From NCBI RefSeq assembly GCF_030406405.1, contig NZ_JAUEPL010000020.1:1-64000 (forward strand): 64,000 nt of DNA. Direction: 5' to 3'. Position numbers and translations under genes: made by a program. Each line of letters starts with the position of its first letter. Position 1 is the first letter of the stretch. The stretch comes from Streptomyces ficellus. Its GTDB lineage: Bacteria; Actinomycetota; Actinomycetes; Streptomycetales; Streptomycetaceae. Below the pieces are notes generated by a model, which saw nothing but the letters and a program-made list of their open reading frames with translations, searched no databases and was not told the DNA's origin. Of the stretch, positions 20,284 through 29,155 are shown in pieces.

Positions 20284-21545
20284 ACGGCTCTCCTCTCCGG
20301 GCGGGCCAGCACCATGGCGCTCTGGAAGCCGCCGAAGCCGCTGCCCACGCTGAGCACCACGTCGGTCTGCTTCTCGCGGGCGGTCAGGGGGATGTAGTCG
20401 AGGTCGAGCTCGGGGTCGGGCTCGTGGAGGTTGGCGGTGGGCGGCAGCACACCGTGCTCCATGGCCAGCGCGCAGGCGGCGATCTCCAGGGAGCCGATCG
20501 CGCCGAGCGAGTGCCCGATCATCGACTTGATGGAGCTGATGGGGGTGTTGTACGCGTGCGCGCCGAGGCTGCGCTTGAACGCGCCCGTCTCGTGGCGGTC
20601 GTTCATCTTGGTGCCGGAGCCGTGGGCGTTGATGTAGTCGACCGAGTCCGGGGCGAGGGACGCCTCGCCGAGGGCGACGTCGATGGCCTCGGCCATCTCG
20701 CGGCCGTCGGGCTTCAGGCCGGTCATGTGGAACGCGTTGCAACGGGAGGCGAACCCCGCGATCTCCGCGTAGATGTGGGCGCCGCGCCGGCGGGCGCTCT
20801 CCAGTTCCTCCAGGACGAGGATCGCGGCGCCTTCTCCGAGGACCAGGCCGCTGCGGGTCCGGTCGAACGGCCGGCAGGCGCTCTCGGGAGTGTCGTTGCG
20901 GGGGGTGGTGGCGTGGATGGCGTCGAAGCAGGCCGAGGTGATCGGCGATATCGGCGCCTCGGTGGCGCCCGCGATCATCACGTCCGCGGTGCCTTCCCGG
21001 ATCAGGTCGACAGCGTGGCCGAGCGAGTCCAGGCCCGAGGTGCAGCCGGTGGAGACCACGGCGGCCGGCCCCTCGGCGCCCGCGGCGCGGCCGACTTCGG
21101 CGGCCATCGAGCTCGGTACGAAGTGCCGGTACAGCTCGGGGACGGCGTACTCGTGGTCGACGTTCCACTGGCGGCCGCCGTCGCTGACGACGACGTACTC
21201 CCGCTCCAGGCTGGTGGTGCAGCCGACCGCGCTGCCCAGCGAGGTGCCCACCCGGCCCGGGTCGAGGGCGGCGATGTCGAGGCCGCTGTCGGCGAGCGCC
21301 TCGCGGGTGGAGACGACCGCGAACTGCGCGGCCCGGTCGAGCCGGCGGGTCTCCTGGGGGGTGAGCCCCGCGGCCGCCGGGTCGAAGTCGCACTCGGCGG
21401 CGACCTGGGAGCGGAACGGGGAGGGGTCGTAGAAGGTGATCCTGCGGGTGGCGGTGCGTCCCGCCGTGAGGAGGTTCCAGTACTCCTTCACGCCGACCCC
21501 GCCGGGGGCCACGACGCCCAGTCCGGTGATGGCGACTCTGCGCAT
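20280..21545 (-). CDS. Type II PKS ketosynthase alpha
   Basis: 421 residues. The active-site Cys is C168 in the segment VVSTGCTSGLDSLGHA. The catalytic His motifs are NAHGSGT and SMIGHSLGA. The sequence is of the aromatic class (segments TATRRITFYDPSPFRSQVAA and FHMTGLKPDGREMAEAI), close in type to ActI-ORF1 and related enzymes. With the chain length factor it forms the minimal PKS heterodimer that builds the poly-beta-keto chain. It is preceded by a 264-bp gap after the carboxylase gene in which I see no clear operator or hairpin. Confidence 0.96.
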   Translation of the reverse strand: MRRVAITGLGVVAPGGVGVKEYWNLLTAGRTATRRITFYDPSPFRSQVAAECDFDPAAAGLTPQETRRLDRAAQFAVVSTREALADSGLDIAALDPGRVGTSLGSAVGCTTSLEREYVVVSDGGRQWNVDHEYAVPELYRHFVPSSMAAEVGRAAGAEGPAAVVSTGCTSGLDSLGHAVDLIREGTADVMIAGATEAPISPITSACFDAIHATTPRNDTPESACRPFDRTRSGLVLGEGAAILVLEELESARRRGAHIYAEIAGFASRCNAFHMTGLKPDGREMAEAIDVALGEASLAPDSVDYINAHGSGTKMNDRHETGAFKRSLGAHAYNTPISSIKSMIGHSLGAIGSLEIAACALAMEHGVLPPTANLHEPDPELDLDYIPLTAREKQTDVVLSVGSGFGGFQSAMVLARPERRAV

Positions 21546-21809
21546 GCCGCTACCTCGCCTTCGACGGGGCGGGGTGCCGCCACGGGCACCTGCCGGATGG
21601 AACTGTGCGGGCCACTGTCGATCCCTTCGTCCGTGTCACTGCTGAGGCTGAACCACTGCGGCGGCCGGGGCGGTTCGGGGTGGGAACGCCCCGGCCGGCC
21701 GGACCGGACGGTCGCCCGCTCGTGGCGTGCCGCCGTTTCCGGTCCCGCCATGGAACGTCCGTGCCCTCGATCGCCGCTCGCGTGTGTATGGACCAGCGGC
21801 GGCGGGCGG

Positions 21810-23399
21810 TCATGTCGGGACGTTCCCGTGCTTGCGAGCAGGCACTTCGGCCTTCTTGGCGCGCAGCATGGCGAGCGAGCGGATGAGTACGCGACGGGTC
21901 TCGGCCGGCTCGATGACGTCGTCGACGAGCCCGCGTTCGGCGGCGTAATAGGGGTGCATGAGCTCGGTCTTGTACTCCTGGATGCGTTGCGCCCGGGTGG
22001 CTTCGGGGTCGTCGGAGGCGGCGATCTCCCGGCGGAAGATGACGTTCGCCGCGCCTTCGGCGCCCATCACGGCGATCTCGTTGGTGGGCCAGGCGAAGGA
22101 CAGGTCGGCGCCGATGGAGCGCGAGTCCATGACGATGTACGCGCCGCCGTAGGCCTTGCGCAGGACCAGAGAGATACGGGGCACGGTCGCGTTGCAGTAG
22201 GCGTAGAGCAGTTTGGCGCCGTGCCGGATGATCCCGTTGTGCTCCTGGTCGACGCCCGGCAGGAAGCCGGGGACGTCGACCAGGGTGACGAGCGGGATGT
22301 TGAAGGCGTCGCAGGTCGACACGAAGCGGGCGGCCTTCTCGGAGGCGTGGATGTCCAGGACACCGGCGAGCGAGGCGGGCTGGTTGGCGACGATGCCGAC
22401 GGGATGCCCGTCGAGACGGGTCAGCGCGCAGACCACGTTGCGTGCCCACGCCTCGTGGACCTCGAAGAACTCGCCGTCGTCGGCGATCTCCCCGATCACG
22501 CCGCGGATGTCGTAGCTGCGGCCCGGGTCGGCCGGCACGAGGTCGGCGAGGGCGTCCGTGCGCCGGTCCGCCGGGTCGTCGCCGCGGACCGCCGGCGGCA
22601 TCTCGCGGTTGTTGGAGGGCAGCAGCGAGAGCAGGAAGCGCACGTCCTCCAGGCACTCCGCCTCGTCGTCGTAGGCGAACTGGCAGACGCCGGAGGTGGT
22701 GGCGTGGACGTCGGCGCCGCCGAGGCCGTTGTGGGTGATCTTCTCCCCGGTCACCGCCTGGACGACGTCGGGCCCGGTGATGAACATCTGTGCCGTCTCC
22801 CGCACCATGAAGACGAAGTCGGTGAGGGCGGGAGAGTACGCGGCGCCCCCGGCGCACGGGCCGAGCATCACGCTGATCTGCGGGATGACGCCGGAGGAGG
22901 CGACGTTGCGGCGGAAGATCCCGCCGTATCCGGCGAGGGCGGTGACGCCTTCCTGGATGCGGGCGCCGGCTCCGTCGTTGAGGCTGACCAGCGGGGCCCC
23001 GGCGGCCTCGGCCAGGTCCATGACCTTGTGCACCTTGGCGGCGTGGGCCTCCCCGAGCGCGCCCGCGAAGACCCGGAAGTCGTGCGCGTAGGCGAAGACC
23101 GTGCGGCCGTGGACCAGTCCCCAGCCGATGACGACACCGTCACCGTGCGGCTTCCTGTCCTCCAGGCCGAAGCCGACGGCCCGGTGGCGCCGGAGCGGTT
23201 CGATCTCGGTGAAGGTGCCCTCGTCGAAGAGCAGGTCGAGGCGCTCGTGGGCGGTCAGCTTGTTCTTGGCGTGCTGCCGCTCGGTGGCTCGGGGATCGGG
23301 CCCCCGGCTGACCTCCTCCTTGAGGCGGCGCAGCTCGGCGGCGGCTCGTCGCAGGTCAGGGGCGGCTTGGGTGACCGTCAGGTCGTCGAGGATCGTCAT
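21810..23399 (-). CDS. Acyl-CoA carboxylase beta subunit, predicted acetyl-CoA type
   Basis: A 529-residue carboxyltransferase subunit with the two crotonase-type halves. Segments LNDGAGARIQEGV and GPCAGGAAYSPALTDF form the biotin-side oxyanion site, and VPGFLPGVDQE lies in the second half. The specificity residue known in Streptomyces enzymes (position 422: Asp in PccB, Ile in AccB) is Ile422 here (KAYGGAYIVM), which suggests acetyl-CoA as substrate and malonyl-CoA as product. Its epsilon partner is at 34842; no biotinylated alpha subunit lies in the window, so the housekeeping one must serve. It supplies extender units to the type II PKS. Confidence 0.92.
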   Translation of the reverse strand: MTILDDLTVTQAAPDLRRAAAELRRLKEEVSRGPDPRATERQHAKNKLTAHERLDLLFDEGTFTEIEPLRRHRAVGFGLEDRKPHGDGVVIGWGLVHGRTVFAYAHDFRVFAGALGEAHAAKVHKVMDLAEAAGAPLVSLNDGAGARIQEGVTALAGYGGIFRRNVASSGVIPQISVMLGPCAGGAAYSPALTDFVFMVRETAQMFITGPDVVQAVTGEKITHNGLGGADVHATTSGVCQFAYDDEAECLEDVRFLLSLLPSNNREMPPAVRGDDPADRRTDALADLVPADPGRSYDIRGVIGEIADDGEFFEVHEAWARNVVCALTRLDGHPVGIVANQPASLAGVLDIHASEKAARFVSTCDAFNIPLVTLVDVPGFLPGVDQEHNGIIRHGAKLLYAYCNATVPRISLVLRKAYGGAYIVMDSRSIGADLSFAWPTNEIAVMGAEGAANVIFRREIAASDDPEATRAQRIQEYKTELMHPYYAAERGLVDDVIEPAETRRVLIRSLAMLRAKKAEVPARKHGNVPT

Positions 23400-23444
23400 C
23401 AGCCGAACGTAGGCACGACGGCTCGAGACGTACTGGAGCAGGTG

Positions 23445-24239
23445 TCAGCTGCCCGCCGGTAGGGACAGTTCCAGGGCGGGGTCGGCGGAGAGCACGGCGT
23501 GGTGGAGCCGCTGCAACCGCTGGGAGGGCTCCAGGCCGAGCTCGTCGATGAGGGTGTGGCGCAGCCGCTGGTAGGCCTCCAGCGCCCGCCAGGCCGCGCC
23601 GGCCCGGTGCAGTGCGGTCATCAGCTGGGCGCAGAAGTTCTCGTGCATGGGGTGCTTGGCGACCAGTACGCGGAGTTCGGGCACGAGCTCGGTGTGCCGG
23701 CCGAGCTCCAGGTCGGCGTCGATGCGCCGTTCCAGGGTGGCCATGCGGTCCTCCTCCAGCCGCAGCACCTCCAGTTCGAGGACCGTACCGACGCGTACGT
23801 CGACCAGGGCGGGCCCCTGCCACAGTCTCAGGGCGCTGCCGAGGAGTTCGGAGGCGGCGTAGTGGTCCCCCGCCTCGTGGGCGGCGCGCCCCGACGTGGC
23901 GAGGCGGGTGAAGTCCTGCACGTCGATCTGGCCGGGCTGGACGTGCAGGAGGTAGCCCCCGTGCTGGGTGACCAGCACGTCCTTGGCCTGGCGCGTGGGG
24001 TCCCCGTCCAGCGCGGCGGCGAGCTTGCGCCGCAGTTGGAGGATGTAGGTCTGCAGGGTGGTGGCCGCGCTGCGGGGGATGTCCTCGCCCCAGATCTCCG
24101 CCATCAGCGTGGGTACGGTGACGACGCGGTCGGCCTGCAGGGCGAGCAGGGACAGTATCTGTCGCGGCTTGGCGGCGGTCGGCACGATGGACACCCCGTT
24201 CTCACGGGCTGCCAGCGGTCCGAGGACCTTGATCTCCAT
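23445..24239 (-). CDS. SARP-family pathway regulator
   Basis: 264 residues. An N-terminal OmpR-like winged helix covers about residues 1-95 (MEIKVLGPLAARENGVSI, then LLALQADRVVTVPTLMAEIW), and the bacterial transcriptional activation domain covers about 100-250 (QIDVQDFTRLATSGRAAHEA). This is the length of small SARPs such as ActII-ORF4 type activators. The start at 24239 is chosen to begin the DNA-binding domain, with AGGAGGG-like bases upstream; the longer frame adds an Arg/Pro-rich stretch. It is the first gene of the carboxylase-KS-CLF-ACP-AT strand and is the likely activator of the cluster. Confidence 0.92.
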   Translation of the reverse strand: MEIKVLGPLAARENGVSIVPTAAKPRQILSLLALQADRVVTVPTLMAEIWGEDIPRSAATTLQTYILQLRRKLAAALDGDPTRQAKDVLVTQHGGYLLHVQPGQIDVQDFTRLATSGRAAHEAGDHYAASELLGSALRLWQGPALVDVRVGTVLELEVLRLEEDRMATLERRIDADLELGRHTELVPELRVLVAKHPMHENFCAQLMTALHRAGAAWRALEAYQRLRHTLIDELGLEPSQRLQRLHHAVLSADPALELSLPAGS

Positions 24240-24363
24240 GTGTATGCCCTCCTCTTCCTGCGTGTGTGCGGCCGGCCCCCTCGTACGGGGCGGTCGCCGG
24301 GCTGGAGCATGGAGTGAGCCTCGCATCAGTGCTGTTGGAGCCCCAGTGAGCGGGTCACGAGGG

Positions 24364-24386
24364 GCGGCATGAAAATCTCATGCCGC
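24364..24386. promoter_or_regulatory. Inverted repeat in the SARP/TOMM divergent promoter
   Basis: A perfect 9-bp inverted repeat, GCGGCATGA-N5-TCATGCCGC, in the 253-bp region between the divergent SARP gene and TOMM precursor gene. The two arms would bind a dimeric regulator. Which protein binds is unknown. Confidence 0.6.
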
Positions 24387-24492
24387 GCTGGTGACGGGGG
24401 CACTGTGCCTGCCGCCGCACGGCGCAGCAGAATCCGTGGCCTCGGCACGTCGAACGTCCATCCCGTTGCGACAGCCCACGAGGGGGATTCTC

Positions 24493-24852
24493 ATGAACAC
24501 CACCGTCAACACCGCCCGTACGGAGGCGGACAGACCCGCCCGTCCCACGGCCTCGGTCAGGTCCGCCGGCACACTGTCCGAGGACCACCGTTTCGCCCTG
24601 CTCACCGCCCGCACCGGATTGGAGCCCGACCTGGCACAGCGGTACACGGCAGACCCCCTGTCGGTGCTCGCGGAGTTCGGCCTGGCGGCGGAGCCCGTGT
24701 ACGCCGGCGGCCGGTACGACGGCGGGGACTGGGGCGGGGAGCTCGTGATCGAGAACCTGGACGGGCCCGCGTCGGCGGCCGGCTGCTACGGCTGCTACTC
24801 CGGGCTCGCGCCGCTGCCGGTGCACGAGTCGGCGCGGGCGGTGAATGGATGA
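24493..24852 (+). CDS. Predicted TOMM-type RiPP precursor peptide
   Basis: 119 residues. Residues 45-90 resemble nitrile hydratase-like or Nif11-like leaders (YTADPLSVLAEFGL, then GGELVIENLD). After an Ala-Gly-rich stretch (GPASAAG), which could hold the cleavage site, the C-terminal segment reads GCYGCYSGLAPLPVHES. C98, C101 and S103 are candidate heterocyclisation residues. The ATG at 24493 has GAGGGGG upstream. Its stop overlaps the start of the cyclodehydratase gene (ATGA), strong support for a substrate-enzyme pair. No close named family is recognised, and the leader/core boundary is inferred. Confidence 0.75.
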   Translation: MNTTVNTARTEADRPARPTASVRSAGTLSEDHRFALLTARTGLEPDLAQRYTADPLSVLAEFGLAAEPVYAGGRYDGGDWGGELVIENLDGPASAAGCYGCYSGLAPLPVHESARAVNG

Positions 24853-27125
24853 CGGCTCCGGGCCTGACCGGCACGGAGCTGCCGGTGGGATTCAAGCGGC
24901 ACCTGCGGGTGGAGGCGGTCGTCGGTGACGCCGTCTACCTGCTGTCCGAGCAGGGCACGACCGCCCTGGAGGGCCGGGACGTCCAGAAGCTGGTGACGCT
25001 CCTGGACGGGACGAGGACCCTGCCGGACGTGATGCGGGAGGCGTCGGCCACGCTGGCTCCCGCCCAGGTGGCCTCGATGATCGCGGCACTGGCCAAGGCG
25101 GATCTCATCGGCTACCACGACCCGGCGGCGGACGCGTCGACGGAGGCCTATTGGGAGTTCGCCGGTCTCAGTGGTCCCGCCGCCACGGCCTCGCTCCAGC
25201 GCACGACCGTGGACCTGGTGACGCTGGGCCGGGTGGACGCCGACGCGGCGCGCGCCGAGTGCCTCGCCGCCGGGCTGAGGATCGCCGGCCCCGGCTGCGC
25301 GGGGCCGGCGGCTCTGACCCTCGTCCTGTGCGACGACTACCTCGACCCGCGGCTGGCCGAGGTGAACGCCCGGCACCGGGACGCCGGCCGGGCCTGGCTG
25401 CTGGCCAAGCCGTGCGGTGCGGAGACCTGGGTGGGGCCGGTGTTCGGCGGTGCGTCCGACGGGCCGTGCTGGGCCTGCCTGGCGCACCGTCTGCGCGGAC
25501 ACCGCGCCTCGCGCACTCCGGTCCTGCACGCGCTCGGGCTCGCGGGAACGGTGCCCGTCCCGGAGGCGTCGCTCGTCACCGTACGGGCGCTGGGGCTGCA
25601 CACCGCCATGCTGGAGGCGTCGAAATGGGTGGCGGGGCTGCGCTACGAGGGGCAGGACGCCGTGTGCACGCTGGACACCCGCACGCTGCGGACCCGCAAG
25701 CACCCGGTGACCCGGCGGCCGCAGTGTCCCGAGTGCGGTGACCGGGGCCTGGTCGCGGCACAGGTGCGGCGCCCTTTCGTGCCCGTGTCGCGGCCGAAGG
25801 CGGACGTCGCGGGAAGCAACGACCGGGCGTACGGCGCCGAGACGGTACTGGCGCGCTACCGGCACCTGGCCGACCCGATCACCGGCGTCGTCGCCGGGGT
25901 ACGGCCGGCGCCGGATGCCCCCGAGGGCCTCAACCGGTATGTCGCGGGCCCCAATCTGGCGTTCGCGGGCGGTCGTTCCCTGGCGGGTCTGCGCGGCGGC
26001 CTGCGCAGCCAGAGCGGAGGGAAGGGCACGACGGCGCTCGAAGCCGAGGTCGGTGCGCTCTGTGAGGCGGTGGAACGTTACTGCGGGACCCGCCAGGGCG
26101 ATGAACCCACCGTGTGGGACACCCTCCACGGGCTCGGTGACAGCGCGCTGCACCCCAACGCCTGCCAGCTGTACGCCGACCGGCAGTTCGCCGGCCGTGA
26201 CCGGTGGAACGCCGTCAACTCGGCCTTCCAGCACGTTCCGCCGCCGTTCGATCCGCACCTGCCCACGGAGTGGACCCCCGTGTGGTCCCTGACCGCCGGC
26301 CGGCACCGGCTCCTGCCGACGTCCATGCTCTACTTCGGGGCGTCGGCCGACACCGGCCCATGCGCGCCCTGGGCCGACTCCAACGGCAACGCGGCGGGCA
26401 GCAGCCTGGAGGACGCCGTCGTCCAGGGCTTCCTGGAGCTGGTGGAACGCGACGCGGTGGCGCTGTGGTGGTACAACCGCACCCGCCACCCCGCGGTGGA
26501 TCTGGACGCCTTCGACGAACCGTGGCTGGCCGGGACACGCGCCGCGTACACGCGGCTGCGCCGGCAGCTGTGGGTGCTGGATCTGACCGCCGACTTCGGC
26601 ATCCCGGTGATGGCCGCCGTGTCCCGGCGTACGGATCAGGCCGCCGAGCACATCTCCTTCGGTTTCGGCGCCCACTTCGATCCCCGGCTGGCGCTGCGCC
26701 GCGCGGTCACCGAGATGACCCAGCTCCTGCCCCCGGAGGGCGACCCGCCCCGTATGCGCGCTCTCCACGCCGACATACGCACCTGGCTGCTCTCAGCCAA
26801 CGTACAGAATCAGCCATACCTTGCACCGGATCGCGCCGAAGCTCCCCGGACACCGGGCCATTACACCTATGTCCGCCGGGGTGATCTGCGTGAGGACATC
26901 GAGGCGGCGGAGGCGCTCGTCCGCCGACAGGGGATGGAACTGCTGATTCTGGACCAGACCCGTCCTGACGTGGGGCTTCCCGTGGTGAAAGTGGTCATTC
27001 CGGGGATGCGGCACTTCTGGGCCAGATTCGCCCCGGGGCGCCTGTTCGACGTCCCGGTACGCCTGGGGCGGCTGTCCGGCCCCACACCGTACGAGGATCT
27101 CAACCCCATTCCGCTGTTCGTCTGA
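24849..27125 (+). CDS. TOMM cyclodehydratase, fused E1-like and YcaO protein
   Basis: 758 residues. Residues 1-90 resemble a winged-helix peptide-recognition element. About 95-350 is the E1-like ocin-ThiF domain with zinc-type cysteines C207-W-A-C210 and C293-P-E-C296. From about 375 lies the YcaO domain, with E400, E406 and the EAVERY motif for ATP binding, a second block DAVVQGFLELVERDA, and the Pro-rich C-terminus LNPIPLFV seen in azoline-forming YcaO proteins. The enzyme should convert Cys, Ser or Thr in the upstream peptide to azolines using ATP. No SagB-type dehydrogenase is present nearby, so oxidation to azoles would need another enzyme. Confidence 0.88.
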   Translation: MTAPGLTGTELPVGFKRHLRVEAVVGDAVYLLSEQGTTALEGRDVQKLVTLLDGTRTLPDVMREASATLAPAQVASMIAALAKADLIGYHDPAADASTEAYWEFAGLSGPAATASLQRTTVDLVTLGRVDADAARAECLAAGLRIAGPGCAGPAALTLVLCDDYLDPRLAEVNARHRDAGRAWLLAKPCGAETWVGPVFGGASDGPCWACLAHRLRGHRASRTPVLHALGLAGTVPVPEASLVTVRALGLHTAMLEASKWVAGLRYEGQDAVCTLDTRTLRTRKHPVTRRPQCPECGDRGLVAAQVRRPFVPVSRPKADVAGSNDRAYGAETVLARYRHLADPITGVVAGVRPAPDAPEGLNRYVAGPNLAFAGGRSLAGLRGGLRSQSGGKGTTALEAEVGALCEAVERYCGTRQGDEPTVWDTLHGLGDSALHPNACQLYADRQFAGRDRWNAVNSAFQHVPPPFDPHLPTEWTPVWSLTAGRHRLLPTSMLYFGASADTGPCAPWADSNGNAAGSSLEDAVVQGFLELVERDAVALWWYNRTRHPAVDLDAFDEPWLAGTRAAYTRLRRQLWVLDLTADFGIPVMAAVSRRTDQAAEHISFGFGAHFDPRLALRRAVTEMTQLLPPEGDPPRMRALHADIRTWLLSANVQNQPYLAPDRAEAPRTPGHYTYVRRGDLREDIEAAEALVRRQGMELLILDQTRPDVGLPVVKVVIPGMRHFWARFAPGRLFDVPVRLGRLSGPTPYEDLNPIPLFV

Positions 27126-27214
27126 TTCCGGATGACGATCGCCAGCGGTGGCCTGGGCACAACCGAAAGTCATAACATGCGCTCGCCATCACAGTCCGGG
27201 GCGAGGAGGGGCGT

Positions 27215-28513
27215 ATGCCGGAGCGGAACGAGGGCGAGAAAAGACCTGTTTCATGGCGCACCGTGAACGGAGAAGCCCGGCCCCGCGAGCGGTATCCCCG
27301 GGAGGATTGTCCGGATACCGCCCCTCCCGCCCTCACCCGGCCACACGTTCCGGCGCCCCGGCTGGCGCGGGCCATCACCATCGTGGCTCTCGTCTGCTAC
27401 AGCGTCATGACGGTGCTCAATGTCATCAGGACCGAGCCCGACACGAGGCGCCTGGCCATCTGCCTGGCCCTGGTGGCCGCGGTGTTCACGGTGCAGTTCG
27501 CCATCTCCTCGCCGGGCGCCCGGCGTTGGCCGATGCGCCGGAAGCTGGTCGTGCTGTGCGTACAGGCGCTGCTGACCTTCCTGCCGCTGGCCTGGTTCGG
27601 CACCAACTGGGGCAGCATGGAGGGTCCGCTCGCCGCCTCGCTGCTCCTGCTGCTGCCGCCCCGGTTCGCCTGGTCGTGCTACGGACTGCTCATCGCGTCC
27701 ATCCCCGTGTACAACGTGCTGGCGGGCGCCACGGTGGACCTGGTGCTGTACTTCACCATCGCCGGCACGCTGACCGGTCTGGTCATCTACGGCCTGACCC
27801 GGCTGACCGATCTCGTGCACGAGGTGCACGCCACCCGCGAGCAGATGGCGCAGATGGCCGTCACCCAGGAACGGCTGCGCTTCGCCAGGGATCTGCACGA
27901 TCTGCTGGGCTACAGCCTTTCGGCCATCGCCCTGAAAGGAGAGCTCATCCAGCGGCTGGTGCCGGGCCGGCCGGAGCAGGCGGCCGCGGAGACCGCCGAC
28001 CTGCTGCGGGTGGCCCGGCAGGCGCTGTCCGACGTACGCCTGGTGTCCAGCGGGTACCGCGACATGTCACTGCGCGAGGAGGCGGAGTCGGCGGGGACCA
28101 TCCTGGCGGCGGCCGATGTGCGGGCGGACGTGCGGGTCGAGTGCGGGCGCCTGCACCCCGTCGTCGACACGGTGCTGGCGACCGCCCTCAGGGAAGGGGT
28201 CACGAACATTCTCCGCCACAGCCGCGTACAGGTATGTACCATCAGGGCACTTGTTGACGGCGAAACGGTCCGCCTGACCCTGGTGAACGACCGTCCGCAC
28301 GAGGAGGCCGACACGATCCGCCCGGCCGTCCGGACCGGCGGGAGCGGCCTGGACAACCTCCGCACCCGCTTCGCCGCGATCGGTGGCGGCCTGACCGCCG
28401 GGCTGGGCGAGGACGGGCGGTACCACCTCGATGTGTGGGCGCCCCTCAGACCGCGCGGCACCGGCTCCGGGGTGGGGACGCCCGGTCCGGCCACGGCGAG
28501 AGCGGCGGCCTGA
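27215..28513 (+). CDS. Sensor histidine kinase, NarL/DesK class
   Basis: 432 residues. Five to six hydrophobic segments occupy about residues 48-205. A HisKA_3 dimerisation domain carries the phosphoacceptor His in the segment RFARDLHDLLGYSLSAIALK, followed by an HATPase_c domain whose G-box is GGSGLDNLRTRFAAIGGG. The gene is followed 27 bp later by its response regulator. It lies next to the TOMM genes within the cluster, so the pair may tune product formation or respond to membrane stress caused by the product. The signal is unknown. Confidence 0.9.
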   Translation: MPERNEGEKRPVSWRTVNGEARPRERYPREDCPDTAPPALTRPHVPAPRLARAITIVALVCYSVMTVLNVIRTEPDTRRLAICLALVAAVFTVQFAISSPGARRWPMRRKLVVLCVQALLTFLPLAWFGTNWGSMEGPLAASLLLLLPPRFAWSCYGLLIASIPVYNVLAGATVDLVLYFTIAGTLTGLVIYGLTRLTDLVHEVHATREQMAQMAVTQERLRFARDLHDLLGYSLSAIALKGELIQRLVPGRPEQAAAETADLLRVARQALSDVRLVSSGYRDMSLREEAESAGTILAAADVRADVRVECGRLHPVVDTVLATALREGVTNILRHSRVQVCTIRALVDGETVRLTLVNDRPHEEADTIRPAVRTGGSGLDNLRTRFAAIGGGLTAGLGEDGRYHLDVWAPLRPRGTGSGVGTPGPATARAAA

Positions 28514-28540
28514 GGCCGACATCGACAACGGGGGGATGCG

Positions 28541-29155
28541 ATGCTGTCCGTGAGGATTCTCCTCGCCGAGGACGTCCACATGATCCGGGGGGCCCTGATC
28601 GCGCTACTGCAACTGGAACCCGATCTCCAGGTGGTCGCCGCCGTGGACCGCGGTGACACCATCGTGCAGGCCGCGCTGGAGGCCCGGCCCGATGTGGCCG
28701 TGATCGACGTCGACCTGCCCGGGATCGACGGGCTGACGGCGGCAGCCGAGCTGCACGAGCAACTGCCCAGCTGCCGCACCCTGATCCTCACGAGCCTCGG
28801 CCGCCCGGGAACCCTCAGACGGGCCCTGTCCGCGCACGTCTCCGGGTTCCTCCTCAAGGACTCCCCGGCGGATCAGCTCGCCCTGGCCGTACGGTCCGTC
28901 GCGGCCGGCCGCCGGGTCGTGGACCCTCAACTGGCCCTGGCCGCCTGGGACTCCCCGGAGAACCCACTGTCCCCACGCGAACTGGAGGTGCTACGGCTCG
29001 CCGCCCGCGGTGCGGACGCGGCCGAGATCGCCGGATGCCTCTACCTGTCCAAGGGAACGGTCCGCAACTACCTCACGGCCATCGTCAGCAAGCTGGGCGC
29101 CCGCAACCGGATCGACGCCATCCGGGTCGCCGAAGAGGCCGGCTGGATCCCCTGA
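28541..29155 (+). CDS. LuxR/NarL-type response regulator
   Basis: 204 residues. The receiver domain (about 1-125) has the phosphoacceptor Asp in the segment PDVAVIDVDLPGIDGL and a Lys in FLLKDSPADQ. The C-terminal LuxR helix-turn-helix (about 140-200) starts LSPRELEVLRLAARGA and contains YLSKGTVRNYLTAIVSKLGA. It is of the DesR class, partner of the kinase just upstream. Its last 165 bp overlap, on the opposite strand, the end of the phosphopantetheinyl transferase frame. Confidence 0.92.
   Translation: MLSVRILLAEDVHMIRGALIALLQLEPDLQVVAAVDRGDTIVQAALEARPDVAVIDVDLPGIDGLTAAAELHEQLPSCRTLILTSLGRPGTLRRALSAHVSGFLLKDSPADQLALAVRSVAAGRRVVDPQLALAAWDSPENPLSPRELEVLRLAARGADAAEIAGCLYLSKGTVRNYLTAIVSKLGARNRIDAIRVAEEAGWIP

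Noticed and set aside
20271..23462. 1063-residue open frame on the plus strand
   Set aside because: Antisense to KS-alpha and the carboxylase, both clear genes. It results from GC-rich codon bias and shows no domain.
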